From assembly GCF_003073045.1 (NCBI RefSeq), contig NC_037590.1, positions 9,877,042 through 9,941,041 of the forward strand: a stretch of 64,000 nucleotides of DNA, read 5' to 3'. The first letter of the stretch is position 1. Each line of letters opens with the position of its first letter. Under the pieces are notes generated by a model that searched no databases, was not told the DNA's origin, and worked only from the letters and a program-made list of their open reading frames with translations. The position numbers were made by a program, and so were the translations under genes. Positions 13,801 to 25,394 of the stretch are shown piece by piece. The stretch comes from Pomacea canaliculata (lineage: Eukaryota; Mollusca; Gastropoda; Architaenioglossa; Ampullariidae).

Positions 13801-13956
13801 CCTCACCAAAAGTGTAAATTTAGTGAATGGGTACAATACAAAACCCAATGCTTTAGTCTGTAAGATAACTACACAGAGCAGATAAGTCCTTGAGCATGTC
13901 TCTCTCATTCCAAACAAATATGTCCATAAATATAAAAAAGCTGTTGCTTAGTTTAT
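10809..13956. other. Intergenic, between the 5' end of eIF4E and the 3' end of the nucleolin-like gene
   Basis: The first roughly 100 bases after the eIF4E start are GC-richer and should hold its promoter and 5' UTR; no TATA box is seen. Otherwise there is a tRNA-derived SINE at 11038 and AT-rich DNA. An open frame near 11124-11540 has no recognisable domain and overlaps the SINE. The stretch nearest 13956 is probably 3' UTR of the minus-strand gene. Confidence 0.5.
11038..11106 (+). mobile_element. tRNA-derived SINE head
   Basis: GGCCCGGTGGCGCTGCGGTT followed by AGCTCCTG looks like a tRNA 5' half with a pol III A box (TGGCGCTGCGG, 11045-11055). GGTTCAGTTCT at 11084-11094 is a B-box-like sequence about 30 bases on. 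No cloverleaf closes cleanly, so it is a SINE rather than a functional tRNA gene. The 3' tail probably continues past 11200 without a clear end. Confidence 0.55.
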
Positions 13957-13957
13957 T
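13952..13957 (-). terminator. AATAAA overlapping the stop codon of the minus-strand nucleolin-like gene
   Basis: The minus-strand sequence GATTAAATAAAC contains the stop TAA (13957-13959) and an AATAAA whose first A is the last base of the stop. If used, the 3' UTR would be only about 15-30 bases. A more distal signal is equally possible. Confidence 0.4.
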
Positions 13958-16900
13958 TAATCCTCATCATCATCATCATCCACCTCCTCCTCATCATCGT
14001 CGTCGTCGTCATCCCCCTCGTCGTCGTCATCGTCATCTTCATCATCATCATCCTCATCTTCATCCTGCAAAAGGATGTAAAAACTTTTATTTATCAAGGA
14101 CAGAAACATTAACACCCAACTTAAAGGATGAATCATGCTACTTTTAGCCTCACAAAAAAAATATGGCAGTTATTAAGTAATAAAATTCCAAACATGATTT
14201 TAAAAAGACAAAAACTCTCCCCATCAAGGGGAAGTATAGATAGACAAAATGCAAAAACATAAATACAAAATCTGCATTGCAGGGAAATAATTACATAAAA
14301 GATGAAAGTGCATAAATGGTGAGCATTAAGCTTTTGAAACTTTACCTATAAGTAATTTGTAAGCTATGCATGTAAAACCCACAGACAACAGGTAAATCAA
14401 ATGATCAGGATTACATACATCACTATCCTCATTGTCTTCATCACTGTCATCTTTCTTCTCTATTTTTGTCTTTTTTTGTGCTGGCCCTTCTTTCTCTGAA
14501 AAAGTAAGTTTACCCAATTAAATGATCCACTAATGCTTCAAATGACAACAAATAAGTAGTGGAGGGAGGAGAAACCTTCCAAAAAAAAATCCATAGCATA
14601 GAGTTTAGAGCTTGTAATCTATTGTAGATTTAACTGGTAGCCAGCAATAAGAATGAAGAAGAGGTGTGACATGTTCAGATTTTCGAGTTTGGAAAACGAG
14701 ACCAGAGGCACACTTCTGGACTTTCTGAAGTCATTGAGATACTGTGGACAGCCAGCAAGAAAGAAGTTGCTGTAGCTTAGACAGAGCAAAAAAGCAGATG
14801 AGAATTTTGATGGTTGAGAAGAGCAAAGTATGGCGAATGGAGCTGATCTTCCGGAGCTCATAGTATGCAAAATGACAGATGTGAGAAACATGCTTATCAA
14901 GAGACGTGTCAGCAGACATTATGTCTTAGACGATAGTAACTTTTTTTTATCTAAAGCAATTATCAACGCAGAGTTCTGTAAATGACCGTGTGTTGATAAA
15001 TAACATGACCTTAAGTATGGGTATGTTTAGTTTCCCTCTGAGTAATGACCTAAGCTATAACAAAGGAAATCAAAGAAAAGCTTTTTTTAACTTAATTATT
15101 CTTTAAAAGTATGATTTTAGAAACAAATTTACTTTACAAAGAAATTATCTTTGTTGCCAGAAAATGCTCCATAACCATCATGTTTCAAATTATAAATAAC
15201 TTAGCAAAGGTTTAAAATTTTAAAAAAAATTTAGGACACCTGCTTCATTTCCATTCAGTCATCATGATGCATCTTTTATATGCACTTACGTTTATTTTCT
15301 TTCTTTCGTTTCTGTGCTTCGACTTTTTCAACTCTTTTCCGAGCAAAAAGCACTACCAAAGTATCTCCTCTTATCTGCTTGACTTGAGCCTTTTCATGGG
15401 CTGCTTTAGCCAGTTCCTCATTTTCAAACCTTGCAAAAGCAAACCTGAATGAAAAGAGAAACAATTTTATATTTAAACAAAACAAATGATATAAAACTTG
15501 CTGTGAGACCAATATCCTGATGGATAAATTCTGATAACAATTCATTCAATAATGACTGAAATTACCCAACTGGTAACATATAACGAACAGCTACAACATA
15601 AAGTCATTTCCTTCGCAATAAAAAGGCTGCTTTATCCAGAACAGCTACACCCTCTACCTCTTTAATCTTGCCAGTAAAGCATCACAGCCATTGCCATCTA
15701 TGTATAATTATGTTTCACATCCTCAGGAATTGGCTGGATTTGACATTTTGGATCATTGTATTATCCTCCTTCAACTTTTTCATTTCCTGCACAGTCATTC
15801 TAGGTTGGTTCCACTCCTATCTGTTTCCTTGCACCTAGTCATTTAGTGTCCAGAACTTCACATTAAAGCCTGCTGCTGTGCAATATGGAGTGCCTTAGGG
15901 TTCTGTCAATGGGCATCAACATGTTTACTCCCTTTGTCTAGCCATGTAGTCCTATGATTCACTTCTGGGATGCCACATGTATGCTGAGAACACAGCTTCT
16001 GACATCTAGACCACCTTGCCAACTTCAATGGCTGTTCGCCCCTCAGCAAATCTGTCAAACGCTAGATCTTGAACAAATTAAAGCTAACGATGAAAAATCT
16101 GGTCATCCAGACACCCTCTGAAAATGTGTTTAGACATCTGCCTATCCACATAACTCTCTGGATCTACCACTTCTTCCCCAGTCAGAAATCTGTCAATCAG
16201 GAATCATTAACTAAGTTTGCAAGTCTATCTTGCAAAGGATAAGCCTGATCAGACATCTGATCTTTGATACTTCCCCCAAGCATCCTACAATACTATAGGC
16301 TTGACTGTGCGCATGGCTTTTTCCTGCCACCTGCCTGCTTGACAAGCTGCAGAGAGCTCACAACTATGTTTTCACGATATTCCACAAGCAGAAGGCTATT
16401 ATGTGACCTAATTTCTGTGCGACCTGTAAAGTTTGAGCTTCGATCAAATTCAAGATTGCCATATTTTGCTATTGTTTTGTTCAATACCTTGCCTCAATCT
16501 ATCTCTGCTGGTGTCCCCCTACCAGCCTGGCAGGTCAGTTCACTCTGTCCAGACTGGTCTTCTGTTCCATTTATCAGGCTGGGATTCCACCATCACTCAC
16601 CACTTTCTCCAACTCCAGTTTCTAAAATTTCTATCTCTTTGTTCAGCAGGAATGCTTTCTGGTCTGGACTAAATCCTTTTTTTTTTTAAAAAAAATAACG
16701 TTATTTGTCGATCATGTTCCTTTCTCCACCATACTCTTATCTCCCTGTTTTTCACGTTTTTGGCAGTCTTAACTGTGCATGTATTTTGCTGTCCTCTACC
16801 ATATCATAAAGCTTAAAACAAAAATTTCTAAGAGAAAATTGTTAATATGGTGAAATACATCCATGACAAATTACTGGTTGTCTCTAGGAGGGGATGTGGG

Positions 16901-19900
16901 TCGCAATATGGAATGTTTTAATGAGGTGGTTTTATAAACCTGGTAACAGAAATGCATAAAAATGGCATACCCTAATGGGAGATGATCCTTCTTCCTAATA
17001 GGCAAAGTGATTTCAACTGCCCTGGGGAAAATTTTTTGCAAGTCAGCAACTGTTGTGTCCTTGCCAAATCCAGTAATGTACAGCCGTAGAGGATCAATGT
17101 CCGCTGAAAAAATGAAAGATATAGAATTACTTCTTATAAACATACTCTTATTAAAACTAGGTTAACCCTTTAGCTGCTTCCAAAAATGCCTATGCGTTAG
17201 AGTGCCCACTGACAATATCTGGTCGTGGAATATTCTATTTTTAAAAGAGAAACTGGAGCGATGGCTATGTAACAGTTGGCAGATAGGTGATTTCCCCTAT
17301 TTAAAGTACCAGGTCTGACACCATGCTTGGTTTAATTTGTGTTTGATCAGGCTGGATAATGGGTAATCCTCTCTAGAGTTTTCCAACCGCAAGAGTCAAT
17401 GCAAATTGTACGCATGCTGTAATCAAAGAACGCGCTGGAACCCACAGGCGTGGGAGACCCAGACAGACATGGAGAACAGTGCACAGAGACACAGCTGGAA
17501 TGACATGGTCCCAACTGGAAAGGGACGCCCAGAACCAGGTCTGATGGTGGGATGTAGTTGTGGTCCTATGAGCACTGGGGGCGAATAGGATCAAGAGAGA
17601 GATTGGTCTCCCTTATTAGAAAAATCACTTCTATGCATTTACAGAGCTCCAGATCATTTTTTTGTTTTGTAAATTATGACCAAAAAATCCTCGAAATTCC
17701 CTAGCACAGGCATGTACATGTTCCTCATTAGTGAATGGCAGTCAAAGGGCTACTGGTAACAGCATGAAATTTCTACATTATATGAAAGTATTTACAACGG
17801 CTTGCTTTTAAGAACATTCCAACAGCATTTAACTCTCCTCACCCATGGTCGACTGTGATTAAGGAAAAACAGTGAAATTACACACCCAACATCAATCAAA
17901 GAACAAACCTGGTTCTTTCTTTGTGGCAGGCTTGTGCGAACTCTTTTGCCCAACGTAGTCAACAAACAGTGCTGTGTCCTTCAATTTTGCTGTTTGCAAA
18001 AGCTTATAATTCTTTTCAGCAAGCTCCTCTGATGCAAATTCCAGGAATGCATATCTGTCATTAGAAAAATAACATCTACATTTATAATACTGTTTACCAA
18101 AGCCCAAACGACCTCTGACAAGGAAACCAGATTAAGTCTTAATCCTCTGTCGATTACTGAAGCTATATCATTTGAGTTTTCTGTACTACATTACCAAATC
18201 TAATAATTTCATTAAGCTGCATTCATTTCCTACCCTATCCTTTGCCTTTGCTTGTTTTTCACTCGAATGTTGACACGGAATCTGACATTCTTGATGTCCG
18301 CTGACAAGCTTTTAATTTCTGACATGCCAACATCAGCAGGAAGATTTTTCACAAACAGCATCCTGTTGTCAATATTTGCTGAAAATGAAAACAAGTCTAT
18401 CTAAACATCATTTATGAAAAACAAGCTTTATGATAATCTCTGATATCTGATGGTATTTTTTTAAAAAACAATACTGAAAATTACGCAATACTTATCAAAA
18501 CAATTTAAGACTTGGGAAATGATTGTACCTTGCCTGTCTTTATCCTCTTCCATAACTGCAACAGGAAAAAATATGCTTGTTTTTAAATCACACCACATTT
18601 AAGCATTCTCAGTAAATCATACTCCTTTTTCTAAAATTAAGTCTCGCTCAATTTATAGCCAAACATAATTGATGAAATTAGAGTTCTCTACAAGATTTTA
18701 GAAAACCTGCAATCAAGCAAGCTTCTAACTGTAGGAGAGCAAGCAATCATGAGAATATTTAAGGATCTTTTCCTTTAAATTGTTGAAAGAAAGCTAAACA
18801 CACCTGAAGAGCTACTGTGAGCTTCTTGAGATGCAGATTGCTGGCTTTTGGAAGTCTCCTGTTTCTGTTTAACCACAGCTTCCTGCTGCTTTTGTTTAGT
18901 AGGGCTGCCTTGCTTTTCAACTGTTTGAGACTTTTCCTGCTTTTTTGCTGGAGTCTGCTGTGTCTTTACTATGCTCACCTCTTTTGCACCCTGAGCAGTA
19001 CTTTCTGTTTCTTTAGTAGATGCTTTCTGCTTTTGTCCTTTGGGTTTACCTGGTGTGTCTTTCCTAATGGCCTGAATAGTCTTGAGAATAGCATCTGTTT
19101 AACAAATATTATGGATTTAAAATACATTTTAGTACTATTAACAAATAATCAGAAAGGTCACTAGCTGTAGCCCTGCCTATTAAAAATAAAAACATGTAAC
19201 CTGCACATTTTGTCAAAATGCAGAATACATTCTCGAACAAAAGTTTTTATAAAACTATGTGATGAGACAACACCTGCAGCAGCACAAAAAAGCGACCCTT
19301 CCCCCTCGGTCCCCATCCCCCCACTGCGAAATCACAGTTAAGATAAGACAAGACTTTATTTGTCCCAGAGGGCAATTCTGGTGCAGCTCGAGTAAAATTA
19401 AAATTCATACACAATTGCATGCACAAAACTATTCATGTCTCATTCATAACCCATTCAAAAGTCGCACGGCTGAAACAACAAAAGACAGCCGCAGTCTGTC
19501 TGTTCTGCATGCAGGCACACAAAATCGGCGGCCCGACGGGAGCCGGACAATTTCTGTCAACAGAGCATGCCTGTCATCACGAAGGATGGCAGACACCTTT
19601 AGAAGAGCCAGTCTATTATACAGAGCCTAGGTGAAAGCACTTTAGATTTTACACTGTAGTTAACTTCGACTTTCAGGTAAATGCCTATGAAGTTGCAAAT
19701 GCAAGCTCAGTATTTACCTTCTATTAATAATGAAGGAACTGAATCACATGAGAAAAGGCAAGAATGTGTAAATGGTCTCATCACTTTCCACTCAAATGAA
19801 GCTCTATGCACAAACAGGTACTGCTACTACCTATTCAGCTTATTTTTGGTCATTATACATAAAAGCGCAACCAATCAGCTAGTAGAATCAACTAGCAGGT

Positions 19901-22900
19901 GAAAGGTTCCCATATTGCAGAAATCTTTCTTTCCACCTGGAACCTACTTCATGATCCAATGTTGAATTATGGTTTAAAACTGGACTAAAACTAAAAAAAA
20001 AAAGATTCTTCTGAACAAGTCTCACACAGGAAAAGAAAGCTCTATTAAAAGAAGGCTTAACCTTTTCTTTTTGAGAATTTATTCCAAAACATACCTTCAT
20101 CCACTTCTTCATCATCACTGTCATCTTCTTCATCATCACTGTCATCTTCTTCATCATCACTGTCATCTTCTTCATCATCACTGTCATCTTCGTCCTCATC
20201 ACTATCATCATCTTCATCCTCATCGATTTTGGTTTCTGTTCCTTTCCCCTTTGGTGTTTTGTCAACACTTTTCTGTTGCTTGCTTACAACAGCTGCTGTT
20301 TTCTTGATGGCTGTTCCCTTAGCTTTTGCTGCTGCTTCAGAAGCTATCTTCTGCAACTTTCCCTTTGGTTCTGAAAACATGACAGTTGCACTTTTTTGTG
20401 ACTGATTATACGTATTCTTTACATTTTGATTCAGGTTGATAAATGAAATGCTGGGGTTTTTGTTTTTAGAAAAATGCAAGTTTTTTTATAGTCCATAACA
20501 AATGCTGCCCATTGTTCGTTTTTTAAAACACTAGTGCAACATACAGGGTTTCCAGGGATGGTGCCAAGTAAGGACCTTATAAAGATCTTTCATGCGTTTG
20601 TAAGTGACAGTCATCAATGCTTAAGTTTTTCTCATGCATAGAGGTATTATTTATGAATATTTAATCTTCTCTATGTTCTGAAATACGTATTACTATTCTA
20701 GTAATAAATAATGAAAGAGTTAATTTTGATGCCTATCAGCCATATTAAGATGACTTAAAAAGCCTTTAGCTCGCTGATAACATACATTGTTAATGTTAAT
20801 ATAGTAGAATATAGTAGGTGTAATTCTGACGAAATTCCGATGTATCTCTTGGTTGCGTCAATTTATGACGCCATAAAATGACGCTAGAGAAGGAACGGGT
20901 CGGTAGGTCAACCTGTTACAATGAGTCGGTATGTCAACCTGTTGCACCGGTCGGTAGGTCAACCTGTTCCATTAATGTTCCAAGTTTTCTAGAAATCTAA
21001 GTAATAATAATTGCAAGACCTGAAACCCACTCTTCAGAGTAATACAAAAGTCAGTTCATGAGAGAAATAGAGCTATGCACATTACTAGAAGATCAAGGCT
21101 CTGGTTCGAGAAAGAGATAAGTAAAATAAATTTGTGGATTTATTTATGAGAGGCATGAAAAATAAATCTGGTTATATTTTATCGATATAAGGACTTGTAA
21201 GGACCACATGGCAAATATAAGGACTTATAAGGCCTAATGGCGAAAATTCTCTATGTAAGGATAGGTAAGGACCCTGCGAACACTGAACACAATGGTTAAA
21301 AGCACTACGAAATGGCTTTGTAATTTGATACTCTTACAAGTATTTGTAAGTTAGTTATGACAATCTGCTAAAACCTAAACAAGCAGTTCAGCTAAATGCT
21401 AGATTAGGCCCTCATAAAATATACAAAGGAGGATTAATGAAATACCTTCTTCAACATCACTGTCATCATCATCGTCATCCATGTCTTCATCGTCATCGTC
21501 ATCATCCATATCTTCATCAAAATCATCTTCATCATCGTCTTCATCAAAATCATCATCATCATCATCATCGTCTCGTCATCATCATCATCCTCCTCTCTTC
21601 TTGCACCTGTGTCACTTTTTTGGATTTTGCCACTGCAGCTGAAGATGGAGTCTTCTTTGAAGCAGGTGTCTGTATTTTTGACTGTTGGGGTGTTTTGTTT
21701 GCAGGTGTTATAGCCTTCCACCTGGGCAGGTTAGCAGTAACAGGGGTATTTCTCTTGCTTCTTCTTAGCTCCAGCTTTGGCAACTGAAGTACCTTTTCAA
21801 CAAGCACCCAATCTTAGTATCCACTTGCAAGGAAAAGCCAAAACCACAGGTGATGGTAAGAAAAATTTTAGGATACAAGAAAAAATGCCAAAACAAGTAC
21901 TTTTTTATCTAGCATGTGTGAACATGCTGGCCCTTGTTCAGCAAGCTTGTTTTCCAAACATATTTGTACTGCAAATGGCTTAACGGGTATTTTTAGTCTC
22001 TAATACCAATGATCAAAACAAATATAAGACACATACCTTGTTTTCCCTTTGCTCCTGGAGTCTGGAAATAAAGCAAAAAGAAAAATAGTATTCATATCTT
22101 AAGCTCAGTCTTTATTAATAGATGTGCTAAGCTGTTATGATGCATATGAAGCGCTTAAAATAAAACACACAGCATCCAAAGTACTTAATTATATTTACCC
22201 CATCTCCTTTTCCATTTTGAAACAGCTTCATTGCAAGTCCTTTGGCGAGATCCTTATGATAATAAAATAATGCAGCAAATGTACTCCAAGTAACAAAACC
22301 CACTTTACTGAACTAATGAATTAAGCACGCAGGATACCAATTACAATAAATGAAAGAAATAAGAACAGTGGACTATTGAGCATCAATGCATAAGCATGCA
22401 CAACAGATTTACTTTCAGTTCCTTGCCATCTATCCTTTAAAATGTTTTTCAAAAACTTTATGAGCTTAAAGTTGTTACTGCCCGTTTATCTGCACATGCA
22501 ACAAAGAATTCCCCTCCCCTATGTCCTTAGATATACAAAAGACATGGTCATTATTAATCACCTCAGTTTTATTCGTCTTTTGGTTCGGAGTCTTTGATGG
22601 TGGTGCACTCTTCGGGGTTCTACCGGGAGTCTTCGGCCCTCTCTTAGGTTGCGGCGTCTGCACAAATGAATATTTAAAATTAGAATGACTTGAAACGAAA
22701 ACAAAAATATTAAGTGCATTTGATTAAAAGTGATTTTGTGGAAGTTATTTTATTTTTATGGGCAATGATGTTATGCTTCATGGGTGCTATCCTCTTTCAA
22801 CAACGTTAACAATGTGATTCTTGCTTGAACACATGATTGTTGAGAAGCATCATCGACTGTCTAGTCTCGTAGTTAAACTTCTTTTTGCTAAAAAAAAAAA

Positions 22901-23140
22901 AAAAATAGTTAACTAGAACCTTCTATTCTTATGTTGCAAAGCAGAAGACAATCATAAGAGTTTAGAGTCAACGTTTAACTTTTTGTTGATCCAAACAATT
23001 TTTAAGATGAACTTGGACTAATCTTTTACCTAGCAGTCACAATCTTTAGCATAAATATGTTATAAATCCTGGCGAAATTTAAAAATGATGCACGATTATA
23101 TTTACAAGTGAATTACCTTTGACGCTGATTTCTGTCCCAT
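13957..23140 (-). CDS. Nucleolin-like protein with two RRMs and an acidic C-terminal tail, 14 exons
   Basis: A likely nucleolar RNA-binding/ribosome-biogenesis protein, by homology to nucleolin. Exons (minus): 23117-23140, 22562-22657, 22199-22252, 22037-22061, 21446-21783, 20095-20370, 18804-19094, 18529-18555, 18234-18378, 17909-18054, 16971-17103, 15290-15444, 14419-14495, 13957-14064; about 630 residues. Order: MGQKSASK; Thr-Pro/Lys repeats (TPQPKRGPKTPGRTPK), as in nucleolin's CDK1-phosphorylated N-terminus; two Asp/Glu tracts; a Lys/Gln-rich linker; RRM1 (MLFVKNLPADV, then YAFLEF); RRM2 (RLYITGFGKDT, then FAFARFE); a tail almost wholly Asp/Glu. Each RRM is split by a phase 2 intron just before its RNP1 aromatic. 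There is no Gly/Arg domain, unlike the plus-strand paralogue. Exon 5 needs about three short indels to stay in frame (near 21750, 21600 and 21575). A spliced 5' UTR is suggested by TTTTACAG just upstream of the start. Confidence 0.85.
14619..14925 (-). mobile_element. LINE reverse transcriptase fragment, CR1/L2-like
   Basis: On the minus strand SADTSLDKHVSHIC, then YYELRKISSIRH, and in a second frame AGCPQYLNDFRKS. These match the conserved C-terminal part of CR1/L2-group reverse transcriptases (usual form: F-DKHV--IC--A---LR-I--IR ... LLAGCP-YL--KLQ). It is frame-broken and lies in the intron between exons 12 and 13 of the nucleolin-like gene. Confidence 0.7.
15735..16665 (+). mobile_element. 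LINE reverse transcriptase remnant, CR1/L2-like
   Basis: Broken frames on the plus strand show in order LGWFHSYL and QYGVP-GSV (about 15800-15910), PPACL-DKLQRAHNYV (16325-16365) and FELRSNSRLPYF...FNTLPQSI (16432-16505). This is the order expected for a CR1/L2 reverse transcriptase from the palm domain to its C-terminus. It is heavily decayed and inserted antisense to the nucleolin-like gene in the intron between exons 11 and 12. Confidence 0.7.
17400..17600 (+). mobile_element. LINE ORF2 C-terminal fragment (GRPRQTWR type)
   Basis: One plus-strand frame reads GRPRQTWRTVHRDTAG and then MTWSQLERDAQNQV, the C-terminal tail common to many non-LTR elements of invertebrates. It is short, decayed and lacks the upstream reverse transcriptase. 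It lies in the intron between exons 10 and 11 of the nucleolin-like gene. Confidence 0.65.
19340..19640 (-). mobile_element. LINE 3' end, with ORF tail and TTATC-type terminus
   Basis: On the minus strand an open stretch reads ALYNRLALLKVSAILRDDRH, then LPSGRRFCVPACRTDRLRLSF and a stop. A 3' UTR follows, ending in GGACAAATAAAGTCTTGTCT and TATC-like repeats. The same 3' end recurs at 63350-63560 and in part at 26557-26590. This copy is the least decayed, suggesting recent insertion. It is in the same orientation as the host gene, in the intron between exons 6 and 7. Confidence 0.7.
20110..20190 (-). repeat. 21-base coding tandem repeat, four units
   Basis: The plus-strand unit CATCATCACTGTCATCTTCTT is repeated almost perfectly about four times inside exon 6 of the minus-strand nucleolin-like gene. 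It encodes the heptad DSDDEED. The Ser-Asp/Glu context is a classic casein kinase 2 site. In-frame length variation between individuals would be expected. Confidence 0.9.
20544..21285. mobile_element. Probable non-autonomous hAT-like element
   Basis: The left end CAGGGTTTCCAGGGATGG and the right end read in reverse, CAGTGTTCGCAGGGTCC, share a CAG-GTT--CAGGG pattern typical of hAT termini. Next to each end lie related AAGGACC motifs, and the right half repeats AAGGACTTGTAAGGACC-type words. No clear 8-base target duplication was found. It contains the 20899-20968 tandem repeat and lies in an intron of the nucleolin-like gene. Confidence 0.4.
20899..20968. repeat. Three-unit tandem repeat GTCGGTAGGTCAACCTGTT
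   Basis: The 19-base word occurs at 20899-20917, 20925-20943 (one T for G) and 20950-20968, so the period is 25-26 bases. It sits inside the probable hAT-like element, where subterminal repeats would be ordinary transposase-binding sites. Confidence 0.85.
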
Positions 23141-24479
23141 TTTGGAAGAAGTACCTCAGGTCTGTAAAAGCACGAACAACGGTTAAAGTTGAACACGTGC
23201 GACTGAACGGGAAAATGAAATGAACACTGTCTAAAATCTTGTATCGAGCCCTCGATTCGTATTGTTTCTTCAGTGTACCTGAAAATTCGTGAGTGATTTA
23301 AACAGAATAGTAAAATTCTATAGGAATGTTATATTCTTTTCCTTAATTAATTCATCTAAACTTTTTAACTACGAAACTACATCACGAGGTTGGTAGTGTA
23401 GCCTCGTTCTAGTAGTTGACTGAAAAAAATCATTAAGGGTTGAAAAGTGCTAATTGGTAATTGCCAAAGTATATACAAGTATGGTCCACTATAGTTTTAC
23501 AACTCCAATAAGACATGGTACATATATTTAAGTGTAAACAAATTATAAGGTCTTTTCCGTTATTGTGGTCTTACACGCCACAAAAGTCCCCGTCCTCATC
23601 GGTCACAGTCCCCGTCTACATCGGCGGCAAATTCGTTGTATCCAGACACTTAATGTGACAGAAGGAGCAGATGTAAAAAATGGAAAAAAGCTGCGGCAGA
23701 AGCACCACAATGAGTATACCGTAACCCAAGTAGAAAAAGTGGAGACCCTGAAAAAGGAATTTTTACAATGTCCTGAAGGAGAACAATTAATTACCTAAAA
23801 GAGAAAAATGAGCTGCTAAGAAGTTAAATTATGTTCAGCAACGTCCACCACCCTATCACAGTAAGTTCTGAATAAAGAATGAAAAGTACAAATTGTCTTT
23901 GTTTCTAAGTACACCGTACCTAGTAACGTATGTGCAATTTCTAGATGCATTTCATTATCGCTGGAAGCAGCTGATGTCTGCCTTCATCCACATCATGGTA
24001 TTCACACACATATATGTATATATATCCACTGAAATGATTTCCTCTTCGACGATGCCTCTGTTAAGGAATTTATAAAATTGTGTAAAATACAATTAAGCTG
24101 CTATCATGATGTACTATAGGCATATCCTCAACTACCTGCATGCATGTCTAAATTATCCCTTTAGCAACCCTGTGGCTCCTTCAGTTTAATTCTACTCTAG
24201 TGGAGGAAGGCACCCGATGGTATTTCTTTTCCATGTCGGTCAAATGTCCAGTGTCCCTAAAGGGCTCCAGAACTCTATTGATCAACTGATGTGCAGAAAA
24301 AATGGTGAAAAGTTGGAGGTATCGTATTGTCTCGTAAATAATAATTAAACAAAAAAGTTTTGCCGGAAAACGTGTGCATGCATCGTCAGGGAACCTCCAT
24401 GTACATCTCTTATAAGGGAACACAAGTCAAACGAATTAATTCGTTCGCAGAATAGTCACCATCCTGATCGGTCCCCAGG

Positions 24480-24930
24480 AACCTCTATACTTGCTAGAGT
24501 CAAGAGATGGAAGATAGTTTTTGGTTCTGACATGTCCCTCCACATGACACACTGCCCAAGAGAGTCCTCCAGATATGGGTGAATGGGAGGACATCGACAA
24601 GGCAAATATAAAACGGGTGGCTGAATAACGTTAAGAAGTAGACAGGCATCAGTTGGATGACTTACTGAAAGATCGATCACATGATATAGGCCCGACTGGC
24701 GGGCCTACGCCAAATTTGCTGCAACTCATGATGCCCACCCAACGACTGGAAACAGGCAGTGGCGGAAGGAAGAGAGAACCAGATCAACACCTACACGATG
24801 CAATGGCACTTCTCCCGCACACGAAGAAGCTTAGCCTGCTGACGCCCAGCCCTGCGGACAGGTGTCTGAATCTTCCTATCCGTTTAATCCAAAGGTCCAT
24901 GTTTCGCATTCGCACAGTTAATGGAGACAA
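24480..24930 (+). mobile_element. LINE ORF2 C-terminal fragment with zinc-knuckle-like end
   Basis: Broken plus-strand frames resemble the ending found in many invertebrate LINEs: GHV near 24527, then PKRVL-like and gene-tail words, and near 24850 CGQV followed by LNLPIRLIQRSM, which fits the usual CGR-C-SRIGLYSHQR finger. The copy is strongly decayed and the family assignment is approximate. Confidence 0.5.
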
Positions 24931-25241
24931 CTAAGGCTATAGCTATAAGTTTCGCTGTTTATACTCATTGCTGTCCCAGATCTTGTTTAGCGTCTCCTGG
25001 GTCCGTTTGCTTTGCTCGGGCGCATATACCACAAAACTGCAGTCCTTAGAGATTGCTCTCATCTGCTTGAAACTCTGTACCTTCTCAACCTACACGCCAT
25101 TCAAATGGAACTCTGCATACCCATGTCGGATGGTCGATTCGGGGGGACAACAGTTATTAGCGCATATGACACCAATACACAGTGAGGATTCGCTGTCCTG
25201 TGTGCAGATCTTGTCTAAGGCCCGCTGTTCTTTCTCTATAT

Positions 25242-25394
25242 CAGTGGTTCTTAACCGGGGTTCTATCGAACCCTAGGGATTCGGTGAGTCGGTCTCAGCA
25301 CACCCGCAATTCGTGATGACACTAAAGAAGGGTTCGGTGAATGTGCATATGAAACTTGTGGGTTCGGTACCTCAAACAAGGTTAAGAACCACTG
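25242..25394. mobile_element. hAT-type MITE with target site duplication
   Basis: It starts CAGTGGTTCTTAACCGGGGT and ends AAGGTTAAGAACCACTG, perfect terminal inverted repeats of about 15 bases. The 8-base flanks CTCTATAT (25234-25241) and CTCTGTAT (25395-25402) match at 7 of 8 positions, the target duplication length of hAT elements. About 153 bases, no coding capacity. Confidence 0.88.

Noticed and set aside
20071-20307. A His/Leu-rich plus-strand open frame (also 13890-14147 and 21437-21787)
   Set aside because: These are antisense shadows of the Asp/Glu-coding exons of the minus-strand nucleolin-like gene.
19888-23116. C/D snoRNAs in the minus-strand nucleolin-like introns
   Set aside because: I looked for TGATGA followed by CTGA with a closing stem on the minus strand and found only isolated box-C-like words.
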